Shown one piece after another: positions 16,911 through 25,237 of a DNA stretch of 64,000 nucleotides; the stretch's first letter is position 1, and each line of letters opens with the position of its first letter. Under the pieces are notes generated by a model. That model was not told the DNA's origin. It searched no databases and was given only the letters and a program-made list of their open reading frames with translations. Source of the stretch: Chitinophagaceae bacterium (GTDB lineage Bacteria > Bacteroidota > Bacteroidia > Chitinophagales > Chitinophagaceae). Made by a program: the position numbers and the translations under genes. The stretch is taken from NCBI GenBank assembly GCA_019638615.1, contig JAHBTL010000011.1, positions 1 to 64,000 of the forward strand, read 5' to 3'.

Positions 16911-19322
16911 TCACTGCAAAACCTCCAGCTTTGATGATTCTGTTGCATTGCCGCCTGTATTCAATATCATTATCCCGTTGTTCCACTTCCATTGCGAAAA
17001 AAGCTTGTTATTCAGCTTCACCTGCTTTGGTTTCTGCTTAACCGCCATCTCTATTTTATACACAATATTTCCGGGCATATTCTTATAAGTGCCTTTCGTT
17101 GGGCTTGCAGAAAAATTAATACTGTTGCCTTTTTGAGCACATGCAAATGTTGTAGATGCTATACTGCCTTTTTCATAATCAAAGCTAATACCATCATCCT
17201 GCAACAATGTATAGCTGCTTGCTCCCTCCGGGTATACTTTTATGGTAAGTGTATCAACCGGAAATTCTTCAACGTATTGAGACAGCTTTTTAAAGGGTAT
17301 GATCGCGCCAGCTTTTATGAATAACGCGCCGCCCCTGTTTTCGGGCACTTCTGCATGTACCGTTTTGCCGCCTGCTGTTGTTTTGCCTGTCCAGTAATTG
17401 ATCCAGTTCCCTTTGGGAAGATAAACAGAATCGTTGAATACACCTACCAGCAAATTCTCTCCAAACATGAATTGATATACCATGTTCTGCACAGTAGTAT
17501 CGTTTGGATATTCCAGAGGCATGGCTCTTAGCACAGGTTTGCCGGTGCGGCTTCCTTCTATGGCGGCAGAGTATATATAGGGGTGCAGTATGTTGCGGAG
17601 CTGTGCGTAAAAAGTGATCGCTTCTTTTTCCGCCGGGCTAAGATACCAGGGATGATGCAACGCGTACCAGCTGTTTATCTGTACCCAGGGCAAAAAGAAA
17701 CCCAAATGCATTCCGTTAAGAGATAGCTTTAAGTTTTTTTCCGGGTCAAAAGTTCTGTTTGTTACTTCCAGCACATCAGCAGAAGTATTTACAAACCCAC
17801 TGATACCCAGATTGAGCTGATCGTATAATGCATCGCGCCCGCCTCCATTATCGCCGCTGGTGCTTGCTGCCCAACGCTGTGTGCCGGCATAAGCGCCGCA
17901 ATAGTGGTGAAAGCTTCTTTTGCCCGTATGATCTCTGAACGTGGTATACATTTGTTTGGGCATCAATACCTGGTTCACATTGTGCATTTCTTTATCGGTA
18001 AGCCCGTTGTAATATTGTCTGTCGGGATGTTCATCCAATGTTCTTCCGGGATCCAGCTTAAATCCGTCAACACCCTGGTCAACAAATTTCATTAAATGCG
18101 GGAACCAGTGCTCTTTGCCGGATAAAGGCCTGCTTTGTTTTTTTGCGATTTCATCTTCTGCTTCAACACTTAAATCATGATCAATACACAGCCAGAGCGC
18201 CAGCTTAAATCCCAGCTTATGCAGCCTGCCGATAAACAAATACGGCTGCTCATATTTCTTTTTATTGTTTTTTTCTTCCCAGAAAACCTCACCCGGGAAC
18301 TTTTCCTGGTTCCAGCTTTTGCTGGTGGAAGTATCGTAATACTTTGCCATCCATTGCGGCTCTATCCAGAAAATATCACATGGAACCTTTTCTTCGCGAA
18401 AGCGAACGGCATCATTCATCATATCTATCTGGTTCTCCATTGTGTTGCCACCGAATGCCAGCCCATAAGCCCAGGTGGGTAACAAATACGGGCGCCCGGT
18501 TATGAACGTATATTTATCAATTATATCGTACATGTTATTTCCAAGAAACAGGAAAAAATCAATTTTATCCTCAGTGTTATACACCAAAAGATCATTTGGT
18601 GAAAACTTGCCTACATCAAAATAGTTGATGCGTGTGGTGTTATTGTAAATGCCCCAGCCATTGGTGCTCATGATAAAAGGCGTTACCATATCGCTTTTCT
18701 GGTATGTTGCCCATATACGGAGCAGTTCACCCCGGTGTTGTATATTCCTTCTGCTGGCCGCCCCGGCGCCATAAAATCTTTCACCGGGCTGCAGGCTGAT
18801 GTCAATCACACTTTTTTCGTGCTGAAGCTGTGTTTCATCTGTAGTTTTTACTGTCAGATCTTTTGTAGTGTCTCCAATAATAGCATCTCGTTTCACCAGA
18901 TCGCCAAATTCATTTTTTATTGATTCAGTAAATTGCTGAACCTGGTCGTTTGTAAGGCTGTTGAATTTGACATGCTTCAATATTTTGTTTTCATTCTTTT
19001 TAAATATCGTTATGCTGCCGTTCTGCTTATTCACCAGTAAAGTATATACCGGTGTTTCAAGCGTATAGGAAGTGTCATTTTGCCCTGCATTTACTTTTTC
19101 ACTGCCCGGGTGGTTATTAATAAGCTCATATCGTTCCATCAGCGAATTATTAAACACACCATTCTTATTTATTTGCACACGAAAGATGCCGTTCGTAAAA
19201 ATATCAACCTGCATCTTTTGACTATTGTTCAGCGTAAATATATTACCGGATGTTTGGGCAACACTGTTGTTAAGAAAAACAACGAAGATTAACCCTGTAA
19301 AACAATTTTTCAAGTAAGGCAT
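16911..19322 (-). CDS. GH31 glycoside hydrolase (alpha-glucosidase/alpha-xylosidase type)
   Basis: 803 residues with a signal peptide (about 1-22, ending SVAQ). The order is an N-terminal galactose-mutarotase-like beta-sandwich (ERFYGAGAASRRN near 181-192 is the GH31 hallmark region), then the TIM barrel from about 280 (LPTWAYGLAFGGN). The likely nucleophile is Asp424 in GFKLDPG and the acid/base is Asp491 in TSGDNGG, followed by C-terminal beta domains. The KLDPG form differs from the common WxDMNE of alpha-glucosidases, so an alpha-xylosidase-like or other GH31 activity is more likely than starch cleavage. It removes alpha-linked end residues from oligosaccharides in the periplasm. It sits in module 1 next to the GH-A-like gene at 19458. 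Confidence 0.9.
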   Translation of the reverse strand: MPYLKNCFTGLIFVVFLNNSVAQTSGNIFTLNNSQKMQVDIFTNGIFRVQINKNGVFNNSLMERYELINNHPGSEKVNAGQNDTSYTLETPVYTLLVNKQNGSITIFKKNENKILKHVKFNSLTNDQVQQFTESIKNEFGDLVKRDAIIGDTTKDLTVKTTDETQLQHEKSVIDISLQPGERFYGAGAASRRNIQHRGELLRIWATYQKSDMVTPFIMSTNGWGIYNNTTRINYFDVGKFSPNDLLVYNTEDKIDFFLFLGNNMYDIIDKYTFITGRPYLLPTWAYGLAFGGNTMENQIDMMNDAVRFREEKVPCDIFWIEPQWMAKYYDTSTSKSWNQEKFPGEVFWEEKNNKKKYEQPYLFIGRLHKLGFKLALWLCIDHDLSVEAEDEIAKKQSRPLSGKEHWFPHLMKFVDQGVDGFKLDPGRTLDEHPDRQYYNGLTDKEMHNVNQVLMPKQMYTTFRDHTGKRSFHHYCGAYAGTQRWAASTSGDNGGGRDALYDQLNLGISGFVNTSADVLEVTNRTFDPEKNLKLSLNGMHLGFFLPWVQINSWYALHHPWYLSPAEKEAITFYAQLRNILHPYIYSAAIEGSRTGKPVLRAMPLEYPNDTTVQNMVYQFMFGENLLVGVFNDSVYLPKGNWINYWTGKTTAGGKTVHAEVPENRGGALFIKAGAIIPFKKLSQYVEEFPVDTLTIKVYPEGASSYTLLQDDGISFDYEKGSIASTTFACAQKGNSINFSASPTKGTYKNMPGNIVYKIEMAVKQKPKQVKLNNKLFSQWKWNNGIMILNTGGNATESSKLEVLQ

Positions 19323-19457
19323 TTCTTTTTCTTTTTAATACAGCTTAACGGATGAAGGGTTTATAATCAGCTAATGCTGTGTTTTATTCAATTCATTAGT
19401 TTCACAGGGTACCGCAATCAACTCTTCAATTATATTATATGTATTGTTTCAAAATCA

Positions 19458-20951
19458 TTATTTTTTCTTCAGATACAATACAGCATCCATGGACGTTGGC
19501 GCTTCTATTGCATTAAAATAGCCGCCTTTTATAGTAGCAGGCGCTTTAATGGTACGGTTTACAGAGGGGATGAACCATTCAACGCTCAGCTCGCCATCAA
19601 CCGCCGACAGATCTACAGTTGCCATAATGGTAAAATGCGGATAGTATATCAGATATTCCTTTCCCGGGTTTGCAAGACAGAACCGTGTAGTGGTTAAGTC
19701 GCCCCTGGGCTTCATATTCTTAAGATCAACACGTTTCGCCAGGTCATTGATATAACCCATATTATCTCTTAGCGGCCCATAGTCAGGAAAATCTTTGTCG
19801 AGCCGGATAATTTCGCCGGTAACAAAGGCCCAGTCCATTTCCTTTGTCGTCATTTTGCCGGGAATGGGTTTCCAGGAATCCATAAAGATGGGATTCAATC
19901 CACGCATAAAGCTTTTCCATGCCCATACATAATGCCCGCCATAACCCCACAGATGATCTGTATCAATAATACAAACCTTGTTTGATTTAGGAAGCGGCGG
20001 ATCTTTAGCATAATCATCAACCGCAGACGAGCCTGGCACGGCCCAACCCTGTGGCTCCCATCCGGGTGAAACATAATCGGCCGGGCTGTCCCATAGTAAT
20101 TTATTTAACATAGGTGGTCCGATCCTTGCACCAAGCCCAACCATATGCTGTTTGGGCATTTTCTTTTCCACCTCTTTTATATAGTTGATGATATGGTAGC
20201 ACCATTCCGTTGTTCCGCCTTCGTTAATGATTTCATACAATACATTATCAAGATCATTCACTGTTTCAATTACTTTCTTAACATACGCTTCCTGCCGGGC
20301 AAGTGCCTCTTTATTGGACAGGCTGTGCAGGGTAGGCGAGCCGTCTTTATCTATGCCCTTATCTTTTACATCTACGCCGTTGATATTGTTTTTTATATTG
20401 TAAGGATGAGAGTCGAACGTATCCATCCCTTTAATGCTCATCTTGTTTAAGCTCCATCCCTGGAACAACATCACGGAAACATATATCCCCCTTTTGCCGG
20501 CATCTATTACACGTTCTCTCATTCTTTTAAAATAATCCTCATTCCACTTATCTAAATCGAACTTTGGCTTACCGTCAAACGCTTTTTCTTTACCTGTGCG
20601 CTGGTAGGGCATAGGTTCAATGGTAATAGGCATGCTGCTCCATGAAGCACCATAAGGGTGTTCCCAAACCCAGAAGCGCATAAAGTTGTGATGCTTGCTT
20701 TCCATCATATCCAAATATTCTTTCCAGTTGAGTGGGGGCGCATTTTCTTCTGAATATATATCCTGGAAATTTTCCCAGGTATGTGACCCGGTTAAAAAAA
20801 TTGCCTTACCGGTGTTATCGGTAAAATAATTAGGGTTTGAATCAAGGTGTTTTAACGGCCCATTGATAGCGGGTGATAGCTGTACAGGGTTTTGCGCAAT
20901 AAGCGCAAAGGGACTAAAGATTAACAGTGCGATCAGAATTTGCTTATTCAT
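19458..20951 (-). CDS. Clan GH-A-like glycosidase, family uncertain
   Basis: 497 residues with signal peptide MNKQILIALLIFSPFALIAQ. The body is a TIM barrel of cellulase-like type: NYFTDNTGKAIFLTGSHTW at the start, HNFMRFWVWEHP, then YEIINEGG, with Glu244 in the acid/base position of clan GH-A. A second catalytic carboxylate would be expected in the CIIDTDHLWG region, where an Asp takes the place of the usual Glu. A C-terminal beta-sandwich (about 410-497) follows. I recognise the overall type (DUF4038/DUF6298-like or GH5-like) but not a family with a known substrate. It is encoded 135 bp upstream of GH31 and about 110 bp downstream of the ricin-type lectin gene, in the module 1 direction. 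Confidence 0.7.
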   Translation of the reverse strand: MNKQILIALLIFSPFALIAQNPVQLSPAINGPLKHLDSNPNYFTDNTGKAIFLTGSHTWENFQDIYSEENAPPLNWKEYLDMMESKHHNFMRFWVWEHPYGASWSSMPITIEPMPYQRTGKEKAFDGKPKFDLDKWNEDYFKRMRERVIDAGKRGIYVSVMLFQGWSLNKMSIKGMDTFDSHPYNIKNNINGVDVKDKGIDKDGSPTLHSLSNKEALARQEAYVKKVIETVNDLDNVLYEIINEGGTTEWCYHIINYIKEVEKKMPKQHMVGLGARIGPPMLNKLLWDSPADYVSPGWEPQGWAVPGSSAVDDYAKDPPLPKSNKVCIIDTDHLWGYGGHYVWAWKSFMRGLNPIFMDSWKPIPGKMTTKEMDWAFVTGEIIRLDKDFPDYGPLRDNMGYINDLAKRVDLKNMKPRGDLTTTRFCLANPGKEYLIYYPHFTIMATVDLSAVDGELSVEWFIPSVNRTIKAPATIKGGYFNAIEAPTSMDAVLYLKKK

Positions 20952-21044
20952 AATGATAATTGTAAACTATTACAGTATTGTTTTTTTAGCCGCAGATTCG
21001 CAAATTCAATCTGCGCGTACAGGTCTTCGGCATTTTTGCACGTT

Positions 21045-21971
21045 TTATTTGCTATTGTTTACTTCTACGATTTTCCAAAGCTGGTTATCGCCGCCGCCAA
21101 AATTATCTTTGCAATCGTATGTCATTACATTGGCGCCATCGTAAGGAACGCCATCCCTTACATCCATGCAATATCCCGAAGCCATATTGCGAAACTTTAC
21201 AAAGCCATCTTTAGCATCATCAAGATGCCATAATGAATTGTTAGCCTCAGCATCGCGCGATTGATGTACATTGTACTTCAGTGATAGTTTTCCATCTGCT
21301 TCCTGCAGGAACATTCCTGAAGCTGCATTGCGTATTAAATACGTACCATTTGCCTGTTCCTGCAGCATCCATATCTGTTCCTTTCTGTCTGCAAAGGGCC
21401 ATTGCCCTATATTTGCGCCGGCTTCATTAACAGGCGGGGTAACTGCCAGGTATTTTCCGTTTAACAAACTAACAAAAGCAACTGAGTTACCCGTTGCCTG
21501 CAATTTCCATTTTTGATTAGGGTTATTCTCTTTTGGCCATGTGGTGATCACGGGAAAGTCGGAAGTGTCAGACTCTGAAATATCAATACAGTAATTGGTA
21601 TTGTAAACAGATTCCAGGTAAGCAGAACTGTCGCTGTTTTTTGTTATCCTGAATCTTTGCCTCACATTGTTACTATCCGCACCTGTTATATAGGGCAGCA
21701 CCTGGTCCTTTACGGCTGCCAGCTCAATAGCCTGTTCTGTAGGGAGGGAAATAATTTGCGCTGTGGAATCAGGGTAATATTTCAGCTGCCACCTGAAAGC
21801 GGCATTTGTAGTATCACTAATGGTTTGTAACGGCCGGTTATAGCTTAATGTAAGATGTTTTCCACTATGTTTAGCTTCTATTTTGTATGTTGTTGCAGGA
21901 TCAAATTTGCTACCTTGTTTGCACGATGCTGCACACACAAGAGATATTAAAAAGAAAGCAGGAATCTTCAT
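21045..21971 (-). CDS. Ricin-type (RICIN/beta-trefoil) lectin lipoprotein
   Basis: 308 residues from the ATG at 21971 (MKIPAFFLISLVC); this start gives lipobox CAASC (Cys17), and 30 extra codons upstream add no signal. The mature protein has repeated QxW-type sugar-binding motifs (NQKWKLQ, EQIWMLQ, SLWHLD, NQLWKIVE) and MDVRDG, which mark beta-trefoil carbohydrate-binding units; two trefoils would fit the length. No catalytic domain is visible. It probably helps hold glycan at the cell surface for module 1, next to GH-A-like enzymes on both sides. Which sugar it binds cannot be told. Confidence 0.8.
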   Translation of the reverse strand: MKIPAFFLISLVCAASCKQGSKFDPATTYKIEAKHSGKHLTLSYNRPLQTISDTTNAAFRWQLKYYPDSTAQIISLPTEQAIELAAVKDQVLPYITGADSNNVRQRFRITKNSDSSAYLESVYNTNYCIDISESDTSDFPVITTWPKENNPNQKWKLQATGNSVAFVSLLNGKYLAVTPPVNEAGANIGQWPFADRKEQIWMLQEQANGTYLIRNAASGMFLQEADGKLSLKYNVHQSRDAEANNSLWHLDDAKDGFVKFRNMASGYCMDVRDGVPYDGANVMTYDCKDNFGGGDNQLWKIVEVNNSK

Positions 21972-22176
21972 TGCCGTTTTTTTGAAAAGTAAGATAAAAA
22001 GGGAAGACAAAACAAAGTTCACCTCCCCTGATGATGAAAATGTGTTTTTGTAAATTAGCACTAACCCCTAAACCACCGGCCGATAAGCTTAGCGGTTCAT
22101 TTTTCAGGGTTGGATAGCAGCGGCTGCATAAATGCGTAAGAGCCCGGGTTTTGATCAGCTTCCGGTAAACAACTGC

Positions 22177-23430
22177 TCAATAAATAAATTCTGCTACCTG
22201 TCCGTCTTTTATACCTCTTATCCAGTACCGTCCATCTTCAATAACAGCGGCTTCGTGCACTTCAAGACCGGTAAGATCATTGTATACTTTTGTAAGCGCG
22301 TCAGATACCGGGCCGCCATTTGAAGGCTGCCCCAGGTTGCTGCCGTCGCCGGAGTACCAGGCGATCATCTTTACGCCAACACCTGCCGCAATGATACTAT
22401 GGCGCAGTACCTGAATCGCCTGTTGTTGGCGCGATTCATCATCCCATTCCATACCATCAAGTGCCCCATGTTCGGTGTCATATATCGCCATATCTTCCAT
22501 TCCGGCGGCTTTCAATGTTGCTTTTACAGCGGTGAGGGTTTGCCAGTATTCAATGGGGTCTGCATCCGGCCAGGTATAGTAATGAAAGCCGTATGCGTCC
22601 AGGTGATCAATCAATCTTGTACCTTTTGTATCCCTGGCTGTCAGTACGGATAATGAATACTCATGAACTTTATTCTGCTCCCAATCCCAAACAACCATTG
22701 ATGGGCCGATAAGCAGCGGTGCATTATCTCCACGGGGAACAGCCAGGCGTTGCATTCGATGCCATTCGGCATGCTCTTCTTTTGTGCCCACCCAATAATT
22801 CAGCTCTTCCGGTATCGGGTTTTCAGGGTCCGGTTCATTATTGGTGTCGATATAAGAAAGCTTGCTTCCATAGCGGCCAACCAGGTCGGCTACATATTTG
22901 CGCAATTTGTCAAAAGCGGCTGCATCCTTTGGCGCATACTGGTGCCCGGGCCAACCCGGGTAAGCACCGGGGCGTTCGGGATGGCTTGAAAGCATTTTAG
23001 GTGTCCCGTTGATCGTCATCATCAGCTTGTGGTTGGCGGCAGCTTCGGCATCCACCACCTCATCCAGCATGTCCCAGGAGCGCTCCTCTGTATTTTCGTC
23101 CTGCATATACCCAATATCCACCGCACACCAGGCAGTTGCTTCAGCATAATTCCATAAGCGCCTGGCGCCGTACTTAAATGGCGGGGTAGGGCTTGGCACT
23201 TCACCATATTCTTTTTCCCATTCAGGAAGGTTCGGCCACCGGTGAAGGTGCATGCCTACAAAATCTGATGGTACAACAGAAGGCCTGGCATCTGACGTAC
23301 GAATCCACTGTACTACCTTGCCGGGAGGTATGCCGGGCTTATAGTCCTTACCATTACCATGGTGAGGGTTTTTTTTACAGGCAAATAGTGTTATACCGGC
23401 TACAGCAACTGCAATTAGACTTTTTTTCAT
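22177..23430 (-). CDS. Clan GH-A-like glycosidase lipoprotein (GH39/GH51-like)
   Basis: 417 residues. The signal ends in lipobox LFAC (Cys18). The TIM-barrel enzyme has a candidate acid/base Glu199 in DTNNEPD and a candidate nucleophile Glu320 in YDTEHGA, the correct order and spacing for clan GH-A. The sequence between strands (WNYAEATAWCAVDIGYM, GFHYYTWPDAD) resembles GH39/GH51-type or related endo-acting enzymes, but I cannot assign the family. It is the first enzyme gene after SusD in module 1 (gap about 160 bp), a common position for the surface endo-hydrolase that makes the oligosaccharides imported by SusCD. Confidence 0.75.
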   Translation of the reverse strand: MKKSLIAVAVAGITLFACKKNPHHGNGKDYKPGIPPGKVVQWIRTSDARPSVVPSDFVGMHLHRWPNLPEWEKEYGEVPSPTPPFKYGARRLWNYAEATAWCAVDIGYMQDENTEERSWDMLDEVVDAEAAANHKLMMTINGTPKMLSSHPERPGAYPGWPGHQYAPKDAAAFDKLRKYVADLVGRYGSKLSYIDTNNEPDPENPIPEELNYWVGTKEEHAEWHRMQRLAVPRGDNAPLLIGPSMVVWDWEQNKVHEYSLSVLTARDTKGTRLIDHLDAYGFHYYTWPDADPIEYWQTLTAVKATLKAAGMEDMAIYDTEHGALDGMEWDDESRQQQAIQVLRHSIIAAGVGVKMIAWYSGDGSNLGQPSNGGPVSDALTKVYNDLTGLEVHEAAVIEDGRYWIRGIKDGQVAEFIY

Positions 23431-23593
23431 AGTTGAAATTTTTGATGAAGGAATTGCTCATAATCTTTCTGCAAGAGGTTATGTACATTCCGCATCTGCG
23501 CCAAACAAATGATGTCAGTATGTTATCGTAAGATGTGAAACGAGAAAACTCATTTCACATCTCACGTTTGACGCAGCACTGCTACTATCTTCA

Positions 23594-25219
23594 TCATTCC
23601 GGTCCGCCTGCCCACCAAACTTTAGTAGTCCATGTATTGGGCTTGGTAGCACCGTTTGCGTAATTGGGATTGCCGGATACTTCACCGGTAGGGTAATTGA
23701 GGCGCGTGGGGATTACACCACCGGTAACATTACCCGGATAGTTGGTGGGTGTCAAAGCAGGAAATCCTGTTCTCCTGTAATTGCTCCAGGCTTCCCACCA
23801 GTTTAAAAACTGGCATACCCATAATTGATCCCCAATCATTTCCAGGGCAGGCTTGGTTACTCCATAGGGATAGGTTGTCAGGTACGTGGACACCTGCCCA
23901 TCCGTTACTGCAAATGAAGGATCGTATTTAACCAGCATCTGCATGGAGGCTTTCACACCTTTTTCATAATGAGATTTTGCATCCGTGGGTGAAAGCCCGC
24001 CAATGCTTCTTTCTGCTGCTTCTGCCAGCAGGAACTCTACTTCTCCATAGTTCATGATCTGGTAAGGTTCATCGCGGTTGAGTAATTTCGGATTGATTTT
24101 AGAGTATATTAAATTCGGGTTGAAATCTCCGCCTGTTGGAATCCCTTCGATTTCTCTCAGCATTGTTTCGTCCTTACCATTGGGCATTCCCTTTTGATCA
24201 ACCGGATTGGTATTAATGGGGTTCCAGGCGTCTTCGTTGTTCCATGGACCTATGCCACCGCAGAGTATCATCAGCCTCGGGTCATCGTCTGCCGCCGAAG
24301 AAGGATTGGCGCCTTTCAGAAAATCAATCAATGTTTTACTCATAATGGATGTTTGACCACCATCGCCCGGTATAAAAGTTCTTGATAAGCCATTCTGATT
24401 ATTTTCCCTGATGGGGCCTATAGCCATTGGTACATATACATTATCATCGTTGCTTGTAAAAACACCCCCTGCTACTGCTTTTGCAACATAGGTATTTGCA
24501 GTGGCGGCATCCACATTGGATATGCGCATGGCCAATCTCAGCATTAAGGAATAACCCCATCGCCTCCATTTGTCGATATCACCATTATAAAAAAGATCTC
24601 CTTCAGCAAATCCGTCCGGCGCGGCTGCGGTAAATGCCGAGCCAGCTTCATCCAGCTCTTTCAGTAAATCCAGGTAAATGTCTTTTTGTTTATCATAACT
24701 GGGGAAGAAGACGCCATCATGGCTCTTTAAAGCATTAAAGTATGGGATGCTTCCATAATAATCTGTAAGGCGCTGAAATGTGAAGGCTCTTAAAACCCTG
24801 GACGCCTGTTTCAGATTATTATAATCCAGGCCTTTTGCAAATCCTGAATCTACCTGGTATAAAATTTCATTTACATTTTTAAGCGTTCCGGTATACATGT
24901 ATTGAAAGGGAACGAAAGAAGCTTCAAAATCTTCTGTATACTTATCCCCGGGGCCTATGCCCGGCCCGTCAAGATAGGCCAAATGCTGAATAGCATAGGA
25001 GCATAAACCAACATTGGTTTTCCAGTTAAACTGGCGGGCATAATCATCAATCCCTCCGGATGCAGCGCTTAGTTGCGCATTGGTAAATAAAAAATTGAGA
25101 TTGATAGTAGGTTTTGCCTGGGGATTATTATTGATATCCTGTAATTCTTTGGTATTACATCCTCCCAGTATAATGATGACCGCCGCGTGAATGATATATC
25201 GATAGAATATATTTTTCAT
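23594..25219 (-). CDS. SusD/RagB-family glycan-binding lipoprotein (module 1)
   Basis: 541 residues with lipobox LGGC (Cys21). It is an outer-membrane, outward-facing lipoprotein that caps the partner SusC and captures oligosaccharides. SusD-type helices are seen in LDYNNLKQASRVLRAFTFQRLTDYYG-like text (about 140-165; TPR-like), IPYFNAL, and YQIMNYGEVEFLLAEAAERS (SusD-like_2 type). The C-terminus LNYPTGEVSGNPNYANG is typical of the SusD-like group that ends near 540 residues. It lies 18 bp downstream of SusC, so the pair is co-transcribed. Confidence 0.93.
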   Translation of the reverse strand: MKNIFYRYIIHAAVIIILGGCNTKELQDINNNPQAKPTINLNFLFTNAQLSAASGGIDDYARQFNWKTNVGLCSYAIQHLAYLDGPGIGPGDKYTEDFEASFVPFQYMYTGTLKNVNEILYQVDSGFAKGLDYNNLKQASRVLRAFTFQRLTDYYGSIPYFNALKSHDGVFFPSYDKQKDIYLDLLKELDEAGSAFTAAAPDGFAEGDLFYNGDIDKWRRWGYSLMLRLAMRISNVDAATANTYVAKAVAGGVFTSNDDNVYVPMAIGPIRENNQNGLSRTFIPGDGGQTSIMSKTLIDFLKGANPSSAADDDPRLMILCGGIGPWNNEDAWNPINTNPVDQKGMPNGKDETMLREIEGIPTGGDFNPNLIYSKINPKLLNRDEPYQIMNYGEVEFLLAEAAERSIGGLSPTDAKSHYEKGVKASMQMLVKYDPSFAVTDGQVSTYLTTYPYGVTKPALEMIGDQLWVCQFLNWWEAWSNYRRTGFPALTPTNYPGNVTGGVIPTRLNYPTGEVSGNPNYANGATKPNTWTTKVWWAGGPE

Positions 25220-25237
25220 ATTGTTTGAATTAAGTTG

